In this document: piece after piece, positions 1-12,420 of the stretch
Numbering within the stretch: the stretch's first letter is position 1
Layout of the letters: the number at the start of each line of letters is the position of its first letter
Assembly: GCA_964036045.1 (NCBI GenBank)
Contig: OZ038379.1
Location: 115,967,604 to 116,031,603 of the forward strand
Origin: Eutreptiella sp. 'Long Island Sound 2002'
Lineage: Eukaryota > Euglenozoa > Euglenophyceae > Eutreptiales > Eutreptiaceae
Reading direction: 5' to 3'
Length of the DNA stretch: 64,000 nucleotides
Position numbers and translations under genes: made by a program
Notes under the pieces: model-generated
What the model saw: the letters and a program-made list of their open reading frames with translations, nothing else
Databases searched by the model: none
What the model was told of the DNA's origin: nothing

Positions 1-1944
1 AATGAGCGCGCGCCGCCCGGCAGTGGCAGTGAGGATTGGCGTGATGAGTGGCTCAGCGCGGAGTATGACAACCGCCGTGCTCCGCCGCGGACACCGGTAC
101 GCCTCCGACGCCCCGTACCAGCCCCGGAGCCTATCCCAATGGCTGGTGGACGTTATGGTGGACTCAGGGATGAGGTCCCCAGAAGAGACGTGGAGTGGGA
201 CGTCGGCGGAGGTGAGGACCTGGACCTGGACCTGGAGGAGTTCGACATCTCTCTGCCGCGTGGTGTACGACGGGAGGCCGCTAAACGCAGCCGCCGGCGC
301 AGTGATGAGGAAGCGTACATGGAAGGAGTACGGCGTGAACATCTGGGTTCAGCGTACATGGAGGAACCGCGGCGTAGCCATAGGGCTTCCGTGGAGGAGA
401 TGGACGTGGCAGCCGTGGGAGTCTGTGGGAGAGGCCGATGGGAACCTCGGTCGACCTCGTGGCCGGCATCCATGGTCTCTAAGGCCGCGGATGCCGCCGT
501 GTGGGAGGACCTGAAGGACATCAAGCCCCCCATGTACGATGGCAACCCCCCCAACCTCGACTGCTTCTTGGAGAAGCTGGACGATTGGGGGGTGACCGTA
601 ACTGAGGACATGGATCCCGCAGATGCGGAGAAATATGTCTTCAGACAGTTCAGGTACCGCCTGCCGGAGGTGCTCCAAGAGCTATACTTCGTGGCCACCA
701 AGGAGGGGAAGATCAAGACCCTCAAGGAAGCCAAGAAACGGCTCAACGAGCAGGAGCGGATGGACGCTCCGCAGGTGGCTGCCAAGCGGCGGAAGTCCAT
801 CAAGCTTCAGCATGATGGACGGGGGATCCCCCTACGGGATTGGCGGGACTTTCGGGGGCAATACACCCTCTTCTGCCGCAAGGTGGAGGACTGGAACGAG
901 GGTGACGAGCAGGGTCGCCTGCTCTCCATGCTGCCGGAAGCATGGATCAAGAGGGTCACCAAGGAGGAAGCCAAGAGGCCCAAGTCCAACCACACGGTCA
1001 AGATGATGCTCCCCAAAGAGTATCATACGGACGTGGTGGCTTGGACTAGGAAGAACGTGGCCCGGGATGTCAAAAGGCACTCCCTGCGGAACGCTCTCCT
1101 CATCACTGTCTCGGGCGATCGCGAGAAGACCGCGATGTGGCGCCTTGACGAGTGTGACGTGAGCGGCCAGACCATCCGTCTGCAGGCCATCCCGGCGCGG
1201 ATGAGCTGCGACGAGATCCTGGAGTGGGTTGGAGAGGAGGTGCTCAAGGAGTACCAGAACCTCCACCACACCCGCGGGTTGAGGCCCGGCGACCGTGACG
1301 TCAACTACGTTGGCGAGGGACCTGGCGGGGAAGCTGCCATGGACCCAGCGGGAGCCGACGGCGATGAGACTCTTGTCGACGATGACGACGACGATGAGCC
1401 CGCCGAGATGGCCGTTTGTGCCTTCGTGGCCCACAACAGCGCGGGGAACAACCGGGGAAGCTGGAAGCCCCTGCAGCCGGGTTGAAGGAAGAAGGAGAAG
1501 AAGGACCCTCGTCGCATTAGCAGCCCTCCGCTGTCCTTTGGGGAGTTCATACGAGCTCACTCTCAGGGCTGTTTCGTGTGTTATGGGAGGAAGCAAGGCT
1601 TCAACCATGACCACCGAACATGCCCCATCCACCAGGCCGACACGGAGGCATACAAGAAGGCGCACGGGTCGAAGAAGCGTGCACCTGCGGGCATCCGGGA
1701 GGCCAAAGTGGAGGTGGACAAGGACGAGCTCTCCAAGCTGATGTCGGTGGGGACCGAGTTGGCCAAGGAGATCCAGGAGATCAAGAGGAACTGGGTCCCC
1801 AGGTCGGACAACAAGAACGAGGAGAACAACCAGAACGACCAGAACAAGGACAAGGACAAGAAGCCTAAGAAAAGGAGGAAGAAGGGTGTCAACGAGGTTG
1901 ATGCGGAGGAGAATACCCCTACTTCCACAACCGACGCCCCCTAG
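1..1944 (+). pseudogene. Element A gag-like protein (partial, one internal stop)
   Basis: Frame 1 is open from the first base of the window; the first in-window ATG is at 139, but the protein-like sequence extends upstream of it, so the true start is probably outside. The N-terminal part is Arg/Asp-rich; a central region of about 250 residues is the likely capsid (for example VFRQFRYRLPEVLQELYF). A TGA at 1483-1485 interrupts the frame, yet the same frame then encodes a zinc knuckle near 1570 with spacing C-X2-C-X8-H-X4-C (CFVCYGRKQGFNHDHRTC) and a Lys-rich tail ending with TAG at 1942. The long C-to-H spacing is unusual; the retroviral norm is X4. Gag would package element RNA. The position next to protease supports the call; the sequence itself is divergent. 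Confidence 0.75.
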
Positions 1945-2091
1945 CGGAGCCCCTGCAGCCAAGGGCCCCAGCTAGGGCGGTCGCAGGATGGTGTCGTGGG
2001 AAGCGCCACACCATCTTAATCGGGAGTAGGTAAGCACAAAGGGATTGCCGCGGGCGGAAGGCCCGGTCCGGCACCCAGTCGCGGTGGCGGG

Positions 2092-3426
2092 GTGAGGGCA
2101 AGTGAAGGCACGAACCCTTGCGCCCGTCCATCCTTCGCGACCAAGAATGTGTTTGATGTACTTCAAGATCTATCCGAGAGTATCGGAGGATCACCCGGAC
2201 CGCAGCTGGATGCTGCAGATGGGCAGCCTGAGCCCATTGTCCACGACCTGCACCAGTCGCTTGTGGAGCTTCTGGAACGGCCGGAGATCCTGAGCTTGCA
2301 CGCCGTACGCCGCGTTGGGCGTGAGCGGCAGTTGCACCTTAAGGTCCGTGCCTTATGCGGGGAAGTGGAAAAGGTCTTCGACGTGTTGGTCGACACGGGA
2401 GCTCAGGTCAGCTTGGTCAAGGCTGGGCTACTTCCGCCAGAGTGTCTGACCGACAGTCGGAAACCTGTCAGGCTGAAGGTGGCGAACGGCCAGTACATGG
2501 TGGGAGGCACGAAGGAAGCGGCCATTGGGCTGCAGTTCGTGAACCACCGTGAGCTGAGCCGTCCAGACGTCGGCAAGGAAATCCTCCTGCAAGGTCGCTT
2601 CTACGAGGCCGAGATGCACTGGGACATGATCGTTGGGTACGACTTCATGATGGAGACGGACTATGGCGTCCTCCCGGCCCAGGCCTCCATGACCCTGTAC
2701 CAGGACGACCAGCTCTCGTGGCTTTCGTCACCTGAGCACCATGTGGAATGCCAATGGATCCACCCGGAACGCAATCAGGTCGAAGTGGCCGCGCTGGACA
2801 CTGAGCCAACTGGTCCTGCAAACCAGGAGTACGGCGTAATGCCGGAAGTGGCGAGCCGAGCTGTCGCGGACCTGGGAGCTTCGGATCTGGCCCTGGATGC
2901 GTTCTCTTCAGGAACCTCCGCCCATCTGCGGGTTTGTGAGAAGTACTGGAGCGCACAGGACTCCGCGTGGAAGAAGCACTGGGGTCCGCATCAGGGCTCG
3001 ATGTGGATCCATTGCCCCCGATGGGACATTCCAAGGGCGATAGCGAAGATTCGCAAGGACCGCTCCAAGGCAGTGCTGGTTGTTCCTATGGGATGCACCG
3101 AGGAGGAAAGTACCCGACATTGGGTAGTCTCATTGACCAACATGACCTTAAACAAGGTCGTCCTACCGGCTGGAGAGAGTGTCTATCAGGACGCTAAGGA
3201 ACAGCCCATGCCACCCCAGAGATGGCCAACGGAATTCCACTATGTGGATGGGGGCCTTGATCAGGCCGACGCCACGGATTTCGTGTGTGTCAACCGCATC
3301 ATAGCAGAGCCGAGGCGGCAATGCTTTGCGGTTCCCCCTGTTGACATCGGAGAATCGGAAGACCCCCTCACAGAAGAGGAGCTGGATCTGGTTCAGGGGT
3401 ATATGGATCAGCCCTTTCACGTTTGA
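2092..3426 (+). pseudogene. Element A aspartic protease region of pol
   Basis: The frame is shared with gag. The catalytic motif of a retropepsin, LVDTGAQVSLV, is encoded at about 2385-2417, with the active-site Asp at 2391-2393. It is followed about 80 codons later by WDMIVGYDFM, the usual hydrophobic-Gly flap of Ty3/gypsy proteases. Retropepsins cut the Gag-Pol polyprotein during particle maturation. The remaining roughly 250 codons are a linker of unknown role. The frame ends with TGA at 3424-3426, after which the same frame continues with pol, so this stop is likely a decay mutation. No convincing ATG exists; expression would be as part of a polyprotein. Confidence 0.8.
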
Positions 3427-3471
3427 GGTAGCCAGCGCGAGGGCAAGGGCCAGGACAGAGCCTGGTGGGAA

Positions 3472-6028
3472 GTGGACTCGATCGTCTCTGGTTCCTATGA
3501 TGGGAACACCTTCGTGCAGAGAGTGCTGGACCACCTATCCAGCCAGGACGAGCCAATCGGGGGTAACCCACCCACCTACGGTGACTTGTTCCGAGGCAAG
3601 ACCAGAGATGGCCCTTTGGGCCACCTGGGAAGACCACCTGAGCCGAAACCGAGCGGGGTCACTACCCCTCAAGTAAGCTCAGTGGTCCAGGTGCCCGGAA
3701 AAGCCAAGGCGGAGTCCGATGACTGCCCCAAGATCCAGGCATTGAGTGCCAGGCTGAAGCAGAAGTATGGGGATTACTTCTTCAGCGGAAAGCCTGTGTT
3801 TCCCCCACCGGTGCGTGGACCGTATGGCGAGGCCAAGATACGACTGAAGCAGGACCCCCGTGTGTATCGGCACCGGGAGTTTGCCCTGCGGGGCGAGAGG
3901 AAGGAGGCCATGGAGAAGATCCTCCGTGACTTCATCGAGAGAGGCTGGCTTGAGCCGTGCCACTCCGAATGGGCCTCTCCGTGCTTCGTCGTCCCCAAGA
4001 AGGTTGCCGGTGAGTGGCGGCTCGTGGTCGACTACCGCGGCCCAAACGCCCAAACGCAGCACGACAGCTATACGCTGCCCCTCATTGAGGACATGCTGCA
4101 AAAACAACACCGGCGGAGGATCTTCACGGTGATTGACCTGAAACATGGTTATCATCATATGCCTCTCGCCGAGGAGTCCCGTGCCTGCACAGCCATGAGT
4201 ACTCCACTTGGACCTCTCCAAGTGGAAGGTGATGCCCATGGGCGTTACCAACGGCAATGCGGCTTTTCAGCGGATGCTGGAGAACCTGCTTGAGCCGGTG
4301 CGTGACTGTGCGGACCCCTTCGTGGACGACGTGATCATCGCGTCCGGGGACCCCAGTATGAGCTACGAGGAGCTCCTGGAGGCACATGAGAGGGACGTCA
4401 CTCGAGTGCTGGACCTTCTGGTTCGGCACAAACTCACGGGCAGCAGTGACAAGGCCACCATTGCGGTAAGCGAGGTGGTCTTCGCTGGCCACGTAGTTGG
4501 GAACGGGCAGCGAAAGCCCATACCTGGCAAGGTGGCTGCCATCGAGCACTGGGAAAAGCCCGAAATGGTCTCTGAGCTCTGGGCGTACTTGGGGTTCTGC
4601 AACTACTACTCGGGGTATATCAAAATGTATGCCGAGTATGCAGCCCGCATGATGACCATGCTCAAGGGCAACCGAGAGGAGACCAAGAAGGGGTCCAAGA
4701 AGGCTCCGGTCTGGACTGCTGAGTCCGACCGTGCCTTTGAGGGGATGAAGCAGGCGCTGCTATCCGCAGTGGGTCTGCACCTCGTGGATCCTGACGGAGG
4801 GTTCGTCCTGCGCACCGACGCTTCCGACTACGCCGTTGGCGCTGTGTTGGAGCAAGTGCTTGACATTGGGAGGCACGTGACCGTGGCCTTCTGGAGCCGA
4901 GTCCTGGCGGAAGGCCAGAGACGGACGTGGACGCCCCGAGAAAAGGAGGCGTATGCCATCGTCATGGCTCTCAGGAAATTGGCTGGCTACATAGCCCTCC
5001 ATCCTGTCACCGTCTGCACCGACCATCAGAGTCTGCAGTCGTGGCACAAGGAGCACGTGGACACCCCCTCAGGTCCCGCCTCCCGACGGGCAAGATGGCA
5101 TGAGACCTTGGCCAAGTTCGACCTCACGGTTGTGTATATTCCTGGAAAGGATAACACCGTGGCAGACTGTCTCAGCAGGTGGGCCTATCCTGCCAGCAAG
5201 GGCATGACGGATATCTCTGCCCATGGCGATGAGGCTGAGACCGCTGAAGCCAAAAAGATCATTGAAATGGAGCGCCTGATAGAGGAGGAGGGTGTTAAAT
5301 GCTTCGTCGTCATGGCTGCGGATGCCCCCCTCGGAAAGAGGATGGGCAGAGCGGTCAGAGTACTCGCCCCTGAGGGAGCTGAGTCCGACAAGCACCTCTT
5401 CCCGGAGTCTTGCCTCCAGGACGACTGGACCGACCCTGACGACGGGCAGAAGTGGCCAAAGGGGCTGACTGAGGAGGATGGCAAGCTCTACCGGAATGGT
5501 AAGCTGCTAGTACCGCAGTCCCGAGTGCTTCAGCTGTGTGAAGCTTGGCACCACCACATGCTGCACCCAGGGGTCAAGAAGCAAGCCCTTGACATGCAGC
5601 GCCGGTTCGAGATCGACCATATCGGTCTCTACACCGCCATCAAGAAGGTCAGGAAGGGTTGCTCGGTCTGTCAGGCCTGCGATCCCGATAAGCAGAACGT
5701 CAAGGGGGAAGCCCGATGGACCCCGATTCCTGACCAGCCCATTGAGAGGGTGGCCATGGACGTCTTCTCCATGCCCGAAGTGCACATTGGCAAGGAGACC
5801 TTTGACTGTGTGGTTCTTTGTGTGGATCGCCACAGCCGCTACGTAGTAGCCATTCCGGCACGCAAAAAGGGGTTGCTTGCCAAGGAAGTGGCAGTCATGA
5901 TGATTCGTCATTGGCTGACCGTCTTTGACATCCCCCGCACCATTTGCAGTGACCAAGCCCCCAGTTTACTGGTGGCTGGTTCAAGGCTATGTGTTCCCTT
6001 ATGGGAATACGTCATGCCAAGAGCGTAG
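3472..6028 (+). pseudogene. Element A reverse transcriptase, RNase H and integrase N-terminal half (frameshifted)
   Basis: Two overlapping frames (3472-4293 and 4208-6028) are joined by a one-base shift near 4205. RT motifs in order: LEPCHSEWASPCFVVPKK, WRLVVDYR, FTVIDLKHGYHHM (motif A Asp), KVMPMGVTNGNAAFQRM, and FVDDVIIAS, which is the YxDD box with Phe in place of Tyr. RNase H follows with LRTDASDYAVG, EKEAYAIVMAL, VCTDHQSL and the typical PGKDNTVADCLSRW. The integrase zinc-binding HHCC motif runs from HHMLHPG to CSVCQAC near 5550-5680. The core shows AMDVF and ICSDQAP, the first two acidic residues of D,D-35-E. The frame is lost near 5960, before the third. Function: copying element RNA to DNA and inserting it. 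Confidence 0.93.
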
Positions 6029-6870
6029 CCTATCTCAGCCGGTCTAACGGCCGAGCTGAAGTGGCTGGACGGCAGCTGTTTGAGAAGCTGCGCAAGATTC
6101 ACATCACGAATCCACGTCAGAACTGGTTTGAGGAGATGTGGCCTGCTCTGAAGGCCCATCATGACACCCCCACCCCGGGTGGCTTGCCCCCTCACCAGAT
6201 TCTGTTCGGCAGGGACCCCCTGGGTCGGGGACTTCACTTGTCTGGTGATGGTATGGCGATGGACCCCAAGGAATTCTTCGCGCGGCAAGAGGCAACGGCG
6301 CGTGACATCTGCCAGCAGCTCGAAAAGGAGCATGCTGAGCGTCAGAAGTCCGCGCCGAGCTCGACAGCGCAGAAGTTCAGGGTGGGAGACCCGGTGTGGG
6401 TGATCAGACCCCGCCCCGTGGGCACCCACCGCACCAAAACCTGGTTCATACCCGGAGAGGTGGTCTGCAGGATTGGTGAGGACACCTACCGCATCAAGGT
6501 GGGTCACCGACAGTTCCGGGAGCGCCACGAGAGTCAACCCCGTGTGCGGGAACCCGACCTCGGTGGCCAACATGCGTCCCTGAGCTATGCCGCGCATGAG
6601 GCTGATTCGGACGACGACTATGCTGAGCAGGACGACTATACAGTCCAGAAGATCCTTGCCCAGCGTCCGAACGCCTCGGCACCCGGAGGCCTGGAGTTCA
6701 AGGTCCGTTGGCGAGGCTATGGGCCGTCCCACGACACCTGGGAACCCGTCTCCTCGTTCGTGCCGCGGGTTAATACTCCCTTCATGGACTACATCCGCAA
6801 CCACAAGACCAAGATCCATGTCTCGGACTTGGCAGCAGTCACCTGGGCAATTGCAGCCAGGGGTGCCTGA
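5989..6870 (+). pseudogene. Element A integrase C-terminal half with chromodomain
   Basis: This frame picks up the integrase core after the shift near 5960, supplying the catalytic Glu in SNGRAEVAGRQL and the conserved tail up to PHQILFGRDPLG. A basic linker leads to a C-terminal chromodomain at about 6640-6800, with YTVQKILAQR, LEFKVRWRGYG and DTWEPVSSF. In chromoviruses this domain binds modified histone tails and guides integration. The frame ends with TGA at 6868-6870 after a short tail ending AARGA. Apart from the upstream frameshift this portion looks well kept. Confidence 0.9.
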
Positions 6871-8259
6871 TCAGCGCCCTGGGCTCTCCCCTGATGCATT
6901 TTGAGCGCCTGTGAGGTCGACGGATCGTCCCTTACTTGCTTGCTCTCTTCCATCTTTCGGTGACCTGCCATCAGAGTGGCCATATACCCCCCCCCCCTGC
7001 TGAATCCAGAGGAGGATGGCCCCTCTCTTCTTCCATTTGTCACTCCCCCCCTGCTCAATCCTTGGGAAACCAGGTAGGGCAACTGACCTTCATATTTCTG
7101 AGCTCTTGGGGCCTTGAAGCCCATACGACGTTGCGCAACGGATGCCGCTGTCATCGGCATTGCGAATTTTTGGTGTGTGGTCTGGTTGCATGGCACTTGC
7201 GGAATCCAGACCAGTCGACGTGTGTCTGCAGACTATATATGGCCTGAACTCAGGCGTTTTCTTGTCCACCCTCCTGCATATGCCTTATCCTAACAGGGGC
7301 GTGGTTTGGCGCTCTATCTAGAGTGTGTTTACACGCCTGTTTACCCCGCTTATTGCTTGTTTTTCTGTTCCCCAGGATATGTGCGTCTGTATGTTAAGTG
7401 TTATCGGCCCATCACTGAGATGTGGACTGTTTTTCCCCCCCAGGGGATGCAAAACGGCATACGAAGGCGCCCTGAGTTGCGGTTTACATGCTTATACTTA
7501 GGGTCTAGCCTGGACCAGTACCTAAGTACAGATTCTTCTGTTTGAGTGCCCGTGATACCCTGTGCCCTATTCGCTGTGATGTGGAGATCCTGATGGCGCT
7601 AGGCGGGAAGCCCAGGTGCCTGACTACACTCCCAGCGGTCCGCCACTGTCAGTCCCAGTGTGAGCCTACCGACTCGCAGACGCACTTGCAGTCGGATGGC
7701 GGCCTCCGGTGCTCCTGACCTCGGTCAGTCTGCCTGGGAAACTGGTGGTTTGAGGAGTCGACGCCTCCGCCCACACTGCATGGGGACTCCCTCATGTATG
7801 GCCTTCGTGGTAATAGGGCGAGGGAAAAGACGGCCTTGATGCCCGATCCCTTAAGGAGGAGCTCGTTCGGCGGTACCACTCTGGACTCGCGTTGTGGATA
7901 TGGACATGGTGCGCCCGAGAAAGGACCCGTGGGGACTCTCCCCCAGCTGGCGGGCCTTGGGAAGCTTGGGGTAGCCTGATGGATCATTCTGGGCGCTTTC
8001 GACCTGTGGGACCACCTCGGTCGTCGTGTGACGCCAATATTGGCCGTGTATGCCACTGCCACTGTGGTAGTGACCGTAGCAGCCGGCACCCGGTGCGCCT
8101 GGTATGGGTTAACGGGTCCTTTGGATGCCGAACAATCGCCGCCAGGACCCGGGACTTGATACTTGATACTATACTTGCAGTTACTAACAGCTACATCACC
8201 GTACTTGTCTGACTGTGGGATTTGGACATCCTAACCTGCGAATCAGCCTGAAGTGAGGA
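6871..8259 (+). other. Element A 3' untranslated region
   Basis: About 1.4 kb between the chromodomain stop and the candidate LTR. No coding frame reads like a protein. It contains C-homopolymer runs (6986-6998) and ends in a purine-rich stretch (GAAGTGAGGA, 8250-8259) that would serve as the polypurine tract priming plus-strand DNA synthesis. Confidence 0.5.
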
Positions 8260-8561
8260 TGTGACACCCCCCCCCTTCAGGAGATGGTCCTGGGTACCCG
8301 CTGCCATGCGTGGTGTTATCGAGCCCCGTCCAGGGTTTGCTCTAAGGAGGGGGGTGAAGCGGTACCCAGAACCCCATGAAGCCCGGTGAGAGCCCGACAG
8401 GAGCGTGTCCCTTGCTGTAAAGACCCCGTGACGGCATTCCGGCCACCTGGGGCATGTTACCATGTACCGGCAAACTGCCATTTGCCTGTATCTTACTATT
8501 TCACGCCAATCTGCCCCGCACCGCCTTCAGCCGTCGATTCGGCAACCTAACCCTAACAACA
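8260..8561 (+). repeat. Candidate 3' LTR of element A
   Basis: It starts TGTGACACC directly after a purine-rich tract, as many Ty3/gypsy LTRs do, and a CA end follows at 8560-8561. The 5' partner is outside the window, so the limits cannot be checked by pairing. The end point is a guess. Confidence 0.35.
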
Positions 8562-11444
8562 GATGTAGGTAAGACGTGTCTGTGTGAGAGATTCGGGCAT
8601 TTCAGCTATTAGCTGCCGCATGGGCAACCGATGTGTCGCCCGCTGAGATTTACACATCAGAATATCAGGAATCAACAGGGTTTTTTTTTGATATTGTTTC
8701 CGTAAATTTTCATGCTTCCGTTCTGATAATGAATGTTTTGACTGCTGGCGGTTGGCTCGCGACTTTAGCGTAACCGCCAGTTTAACTGTTATTTACAGAC
8801 ATTTTAGCGCAATCCGTGACGAAGACTCTAAAGTCTTCAGGAATTGCATTGATGCATCCGCAATTTTCACATTGTACATTCGCAGCCTTAATCCGAATTT
8901 TTCAGGATGTCGAAATCGGACTTTCGACTTCGACATCCCCGCACTTGATTTGACTTCTTTCGAGTGGACCTACGTGCTTCCCTATGCACGAATCAACTTT
9001 CCTTTTGTCTTGCGCTCCATTTGTCTTAGAGATATGGGCAAAACAAAGTTGATTCGTGAGGCCACTTGTGAGGGTCATATCTCGTGCTGGTTGCGAGGAA
9101 TGACAATAAGGAAACATGGGATGTATTCAAGATACTCCTGACGTAATATAGAAAGCTTTATACGCCTTGCGTCTCCACACGTGCGCGCTAGCGTAATGGA
9201 TCATGGTCAAGAGGGTAGAGTTTGCGTTATAACTGTTTGGCCATGATATTGCGTGCGTGAGGATAACTTTCGAGTGTAGCGCGCGAGTGTTGGTGTTGCA
9301 TAGGAACTCTCTTTGAATTCCTATGAGCGATTGACACAAAGTTATGCCCTTGGAGGGGCATGACATATCGTGGGGGGAGCTACCTTTTCGGGCAATATGT
9401 GGTATGTGCCATGTGGTGTATTGCGTGCCCATTTGACGGGTTTGGCTAGGAGGGATACACCCACCAATGGACCTCATATTGCACGATGCCCTTCCTTATA
9501 CTCCCCACAATCAATTGCTAGCCTAACCTTCGTGGAGGGAAGCTTGTGTGGCGATCCCAAAGTAAGGTGTGTGTTTTGCAACTTTCCATATTTTCATGTG
9601 CCCACTTGGGAAGTAGCGCTCGTGACCTTTGAAAGCGCCCCAAGTGGAGTACATATGTGGAATCAGAGGTCATTGGTGTCATGTCATTGTGTTTAGAAGG
9701 ATTGGGCGATTGCTCAATCCAAGCGAAAGATATTATAATATATTTGTGCGCCTTTCAAGGCACTTTTGGGTGTTTTTTCGCCAATATTGCTGTTTTTTGC
9801 CCATCGTGATGTCAAGTGGCGACCGTGTATCTCAACGTTGCGCTCAATTGACATCATGACCTAAGTCCGTTCTGAGGGTACATACTTTGGTGCCCAACAT
9901 ATCTTGGACCCGGCGGATAACTCCTCTTGGGCTTGGCATACCGTGGCCGCCATGTTGGCGATTTGGGACTATCCCAAATCATGGGCTCGCTTGGCGACCC
10001 TGCCATTCCCAAAACCGGAGGAGTTGGGCGACGCCCAAAAGATATGTTGGACACATATGACTTGATACCAATCCTATGGCACACTCTGGTCCAAGTCGGG
10101 CATGTGCCTCATTTGCCCCAACCATGAGTGTGCGCATTTTCGGGCATTCTGGGCAATTCTCCATATTTTATGCCCGCCGTGCACCTTGTTCAGACCCTTC
10201 ATGCACGCCGGACGCATGGACCAATGGACCATATATGATATGGCTGATATGGACATTGGTCCCCATGGCTCACACACCACTTGGGCGAAGCGGAGCAACC
10301 TTCGTTAGGGTGCTAGCCCAAAGTGAGTGTGGACAATTTTGCCATTTTGGCATTTGTGGACCCAATAAGGATTATCACCACGCCGAGTGGCATTGAGATC
10401 TTCCAGAGCCAAGGGCATGGGAGTCTCAGTTGGACTCAGGGCGGAGCGCGTATGGAATGTTGGATCCGATCTCCCAGCCGGGGTGGAGATATACTATTGG
10501 GAGCACCCCCGAATTTTGGCTCATTTCAAGCAGCCAAAATGACCCCCTTTTGGGACCCCAATTTCACCCCCCCGTGTGGTCAATTGGCGGCCCCATATCT
10601 CTATGACCACAGACAGGCCGGACCCAATTCCAAGTTGTACACTCAGATATGGGTCACAGGTCCTGCCTCCTCCCCTGTGAGTCATTGACCTCGCCCTGGC
10701 TGGGCAAGCCACGCGTGAGAATGATGCCAATTTTGGTGATTTTGGCTTCATGACCCCACTTGACGAACCCCCAGTGCCCTGATGCCGGGACCTCAGAGGG
10801 AACCAGGTTGGGTGAGGGCTCCGAAGAGTCTGGCCTCGAAGGGCATAGGGTCAGTTGCCTCGTCCCTACCTCTGGCCTGTCCGGACAAGGGGTCAATTTT
10901 GGAGATTTTTGAGCTAATATCAGTTTGGGCTGGAACAGCCCATTTTCAGCTACCAACTCCTAGGGGATAATGGCCGGGCCATATCTCTCGCTCAGAGAGT
11001 AGTTGGGACCTGTGGTTGGAGGAGCATGAGGAGCTACCCTTGGTTGGCCTTGGTGTTCCTCGGCTCCCAGAAACTCGCCTGTGGCTTGGCGGGACATCTC
11101 CCCTATTGGCAGGGTTTCAGGGTCCGGACTGAGCAGGGCATGGGGTGTGTTTGAGCCCCCGCCCCCACCAGCCACTGAGAGGGTCTGACCTGGGATTGGG
11201 ATATGAGTTGGGACTGAGTGTCTCTTGTCCTGTGATGCCCTTACCCGGGTCCAGTCTTAACCCCATGTGTACATATCCTGATGTGTTGCTGTACATACTT
11301 TTGTTCCCTTGTTTCAGAGTGGCAAGGATCCTGAAACGCTTTGTCACATGACACGAGCGTATTGATGCCCCTGTGAGCGCAGTGCTTTGCCTGCCTGCTT
11401 GCTTGTGCGTTCCACCGCAGCGTCCCGTGGCCAGGCCCCCCACG
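8562..11444. other. Non-coding spacer
   Basis: No reading frame looks like a protein. The DNA holds several short inverted repeats, for example GATGTCAA/TTGACATC (9808-9815 and 9848-9855) and GGATTG/CAATCC around 9700-9721, and recurring words such as CCATATCTC and TTTTGGG. It may be old transposon debris; I recognise no family. Confidence 0.5.
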
Positions 11445-11700
11445 GGAACGCGTCAGCAACACAAGCCCCCGTGCGGACAGACGTGTGCACGCCCAGCAGG
11501 GAATGCAGCCCCTGCCGGCTACGGAACAGCCGCCGTCTGGATCGACGTGTGTGCGCCCGGAGGGTACCCAGCCCCTGCCGGCTACGAACAGCCGCCATCC
11601 GGATGGACGAGTGCGTGCCCGGAGGGTACCAAGCCCCTGCAAGTTACCAATAGCTGCCGTCCGGATGCACTAGTGTGCGCCCCGCAGCGATGCCCCGCAC
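11445..11700. repeat. Minisatellite, about 62-63 bp units, 4 copies
   Basis: Units share GCCCCTGCCGGCTACG-like starts at about 11508, 11571 and 11634, each followed by a GCCGCCRTCYGGAT-like word. Spacing is 62-63 bp. The first unit is more divergent. Confidence 0.7.
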
Positions 11701-11734
11701 ACGCAACCCACAGCACAACACACAGAGCCGGCAC

Positions 11735-12420
11735 AACCGTGAACAGGAGCCAAGAGGCCCAGGACGCCGCACAGCACACCGGGCGAGCGCACGGCCGAAC
11801 ACGAGCCAAGTGGCCCAGGACACCGCACAAACAAAACAACGCACCAAGTGGGCACCCCGGAGAACAGGAGCCAAGTGGCCGAGGACACGGCACACACAGG
11901 CAATGCACCGAGTCAGCGGACCGGTGAACAGGAGCCAAGTGGCCCAGGACACCGCACAAGCAAAACAACAAACTGCGCATGCACACTGGTGAACAGGAGC
12001 TAAGTGGCCGAGGACACCGCACAAGGAAGACAACGCACCGATCGGGAACGCCGGTGAACAGGAGCCAAGTGGCCCAGGACACCGCACAAGCAAAGCAACA
12101 CACCGAGCGGGCACATCGGTGAACAGGAGCCAAGTGGCCCAGGACACCGCACACGTAACACAACAAACGACGCGGGCAGACCGGTGAACAGGAGCCAAGT
12201 GGCCCAGGACACCGCACGCGCAAAGCAACGCAGCGACCAGGCACACCGGTGAACAGGAGCCACGTGGCCCGGGACACCGCACAAGCAAAACAACACACCG
12301 AGCGGGCACACCGGTGAACAGGACACAAGTGGCCCAAGACACCGCAAAACAACGCACCAAGCGGGCACACCGGTGAACAGGAGCCATTTGGCCCAGGACA
12401 CCGCACACACGTGCACACGT
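11735..12420. repeat. Minisatellite, about 63 bp units, about 11 copies, T-poor on + strand
   Basis: Each unit begins near GTGAACAGGAGCCAAGTGG, continues CCCAGGACACCGCAC and ends in a variable ACACACCGAGCGGGCACACC-like part. T is rare on the + strand, so the minus strand is A-poor and shows long false ORFs. The array sits next to the 62-63 bp repeat at 11445-11700 with the same period but different sequence. Confidence 0.85.

Larger units (their letters stand above)
1..8561 (+). mobile_element. Element A: decayed Ty3/gypsy chromovirus, 5' end outside window
   Basis: The order gag, protease, reverse transcriptase, RNase H, integrase, chromodomain is that of Ty3/gypsy chromoviruses. The first base is already inside gag, so the 5' LTR and primer-binding site lie left of the window. 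The right end is a candidate LTR starting TGTGACACC at 8260. The coding part is broken by in-frame TGA codons at 1483 and 3424 and by frameshifts near 4205 and 5960, so the copy looks dead. It is a different family from the B and C elements: the proteins share only the general Ty3/gypsy motifs. Confidence 0.9.

Noticed and set aside
8262-8372. Hairpin formed by C run/G run and GGGTACC words
   Set aside because: The complementary words occur in the wrong order to form one continuous stem.
8546-8558. Telomere-like CCTAACCCTAA
   Set aside because: Only about two units; no array.
8752-9141. 129-codon plus-strand ORF in the spacer
   Set aside because: Composition not coding-like and no motif.
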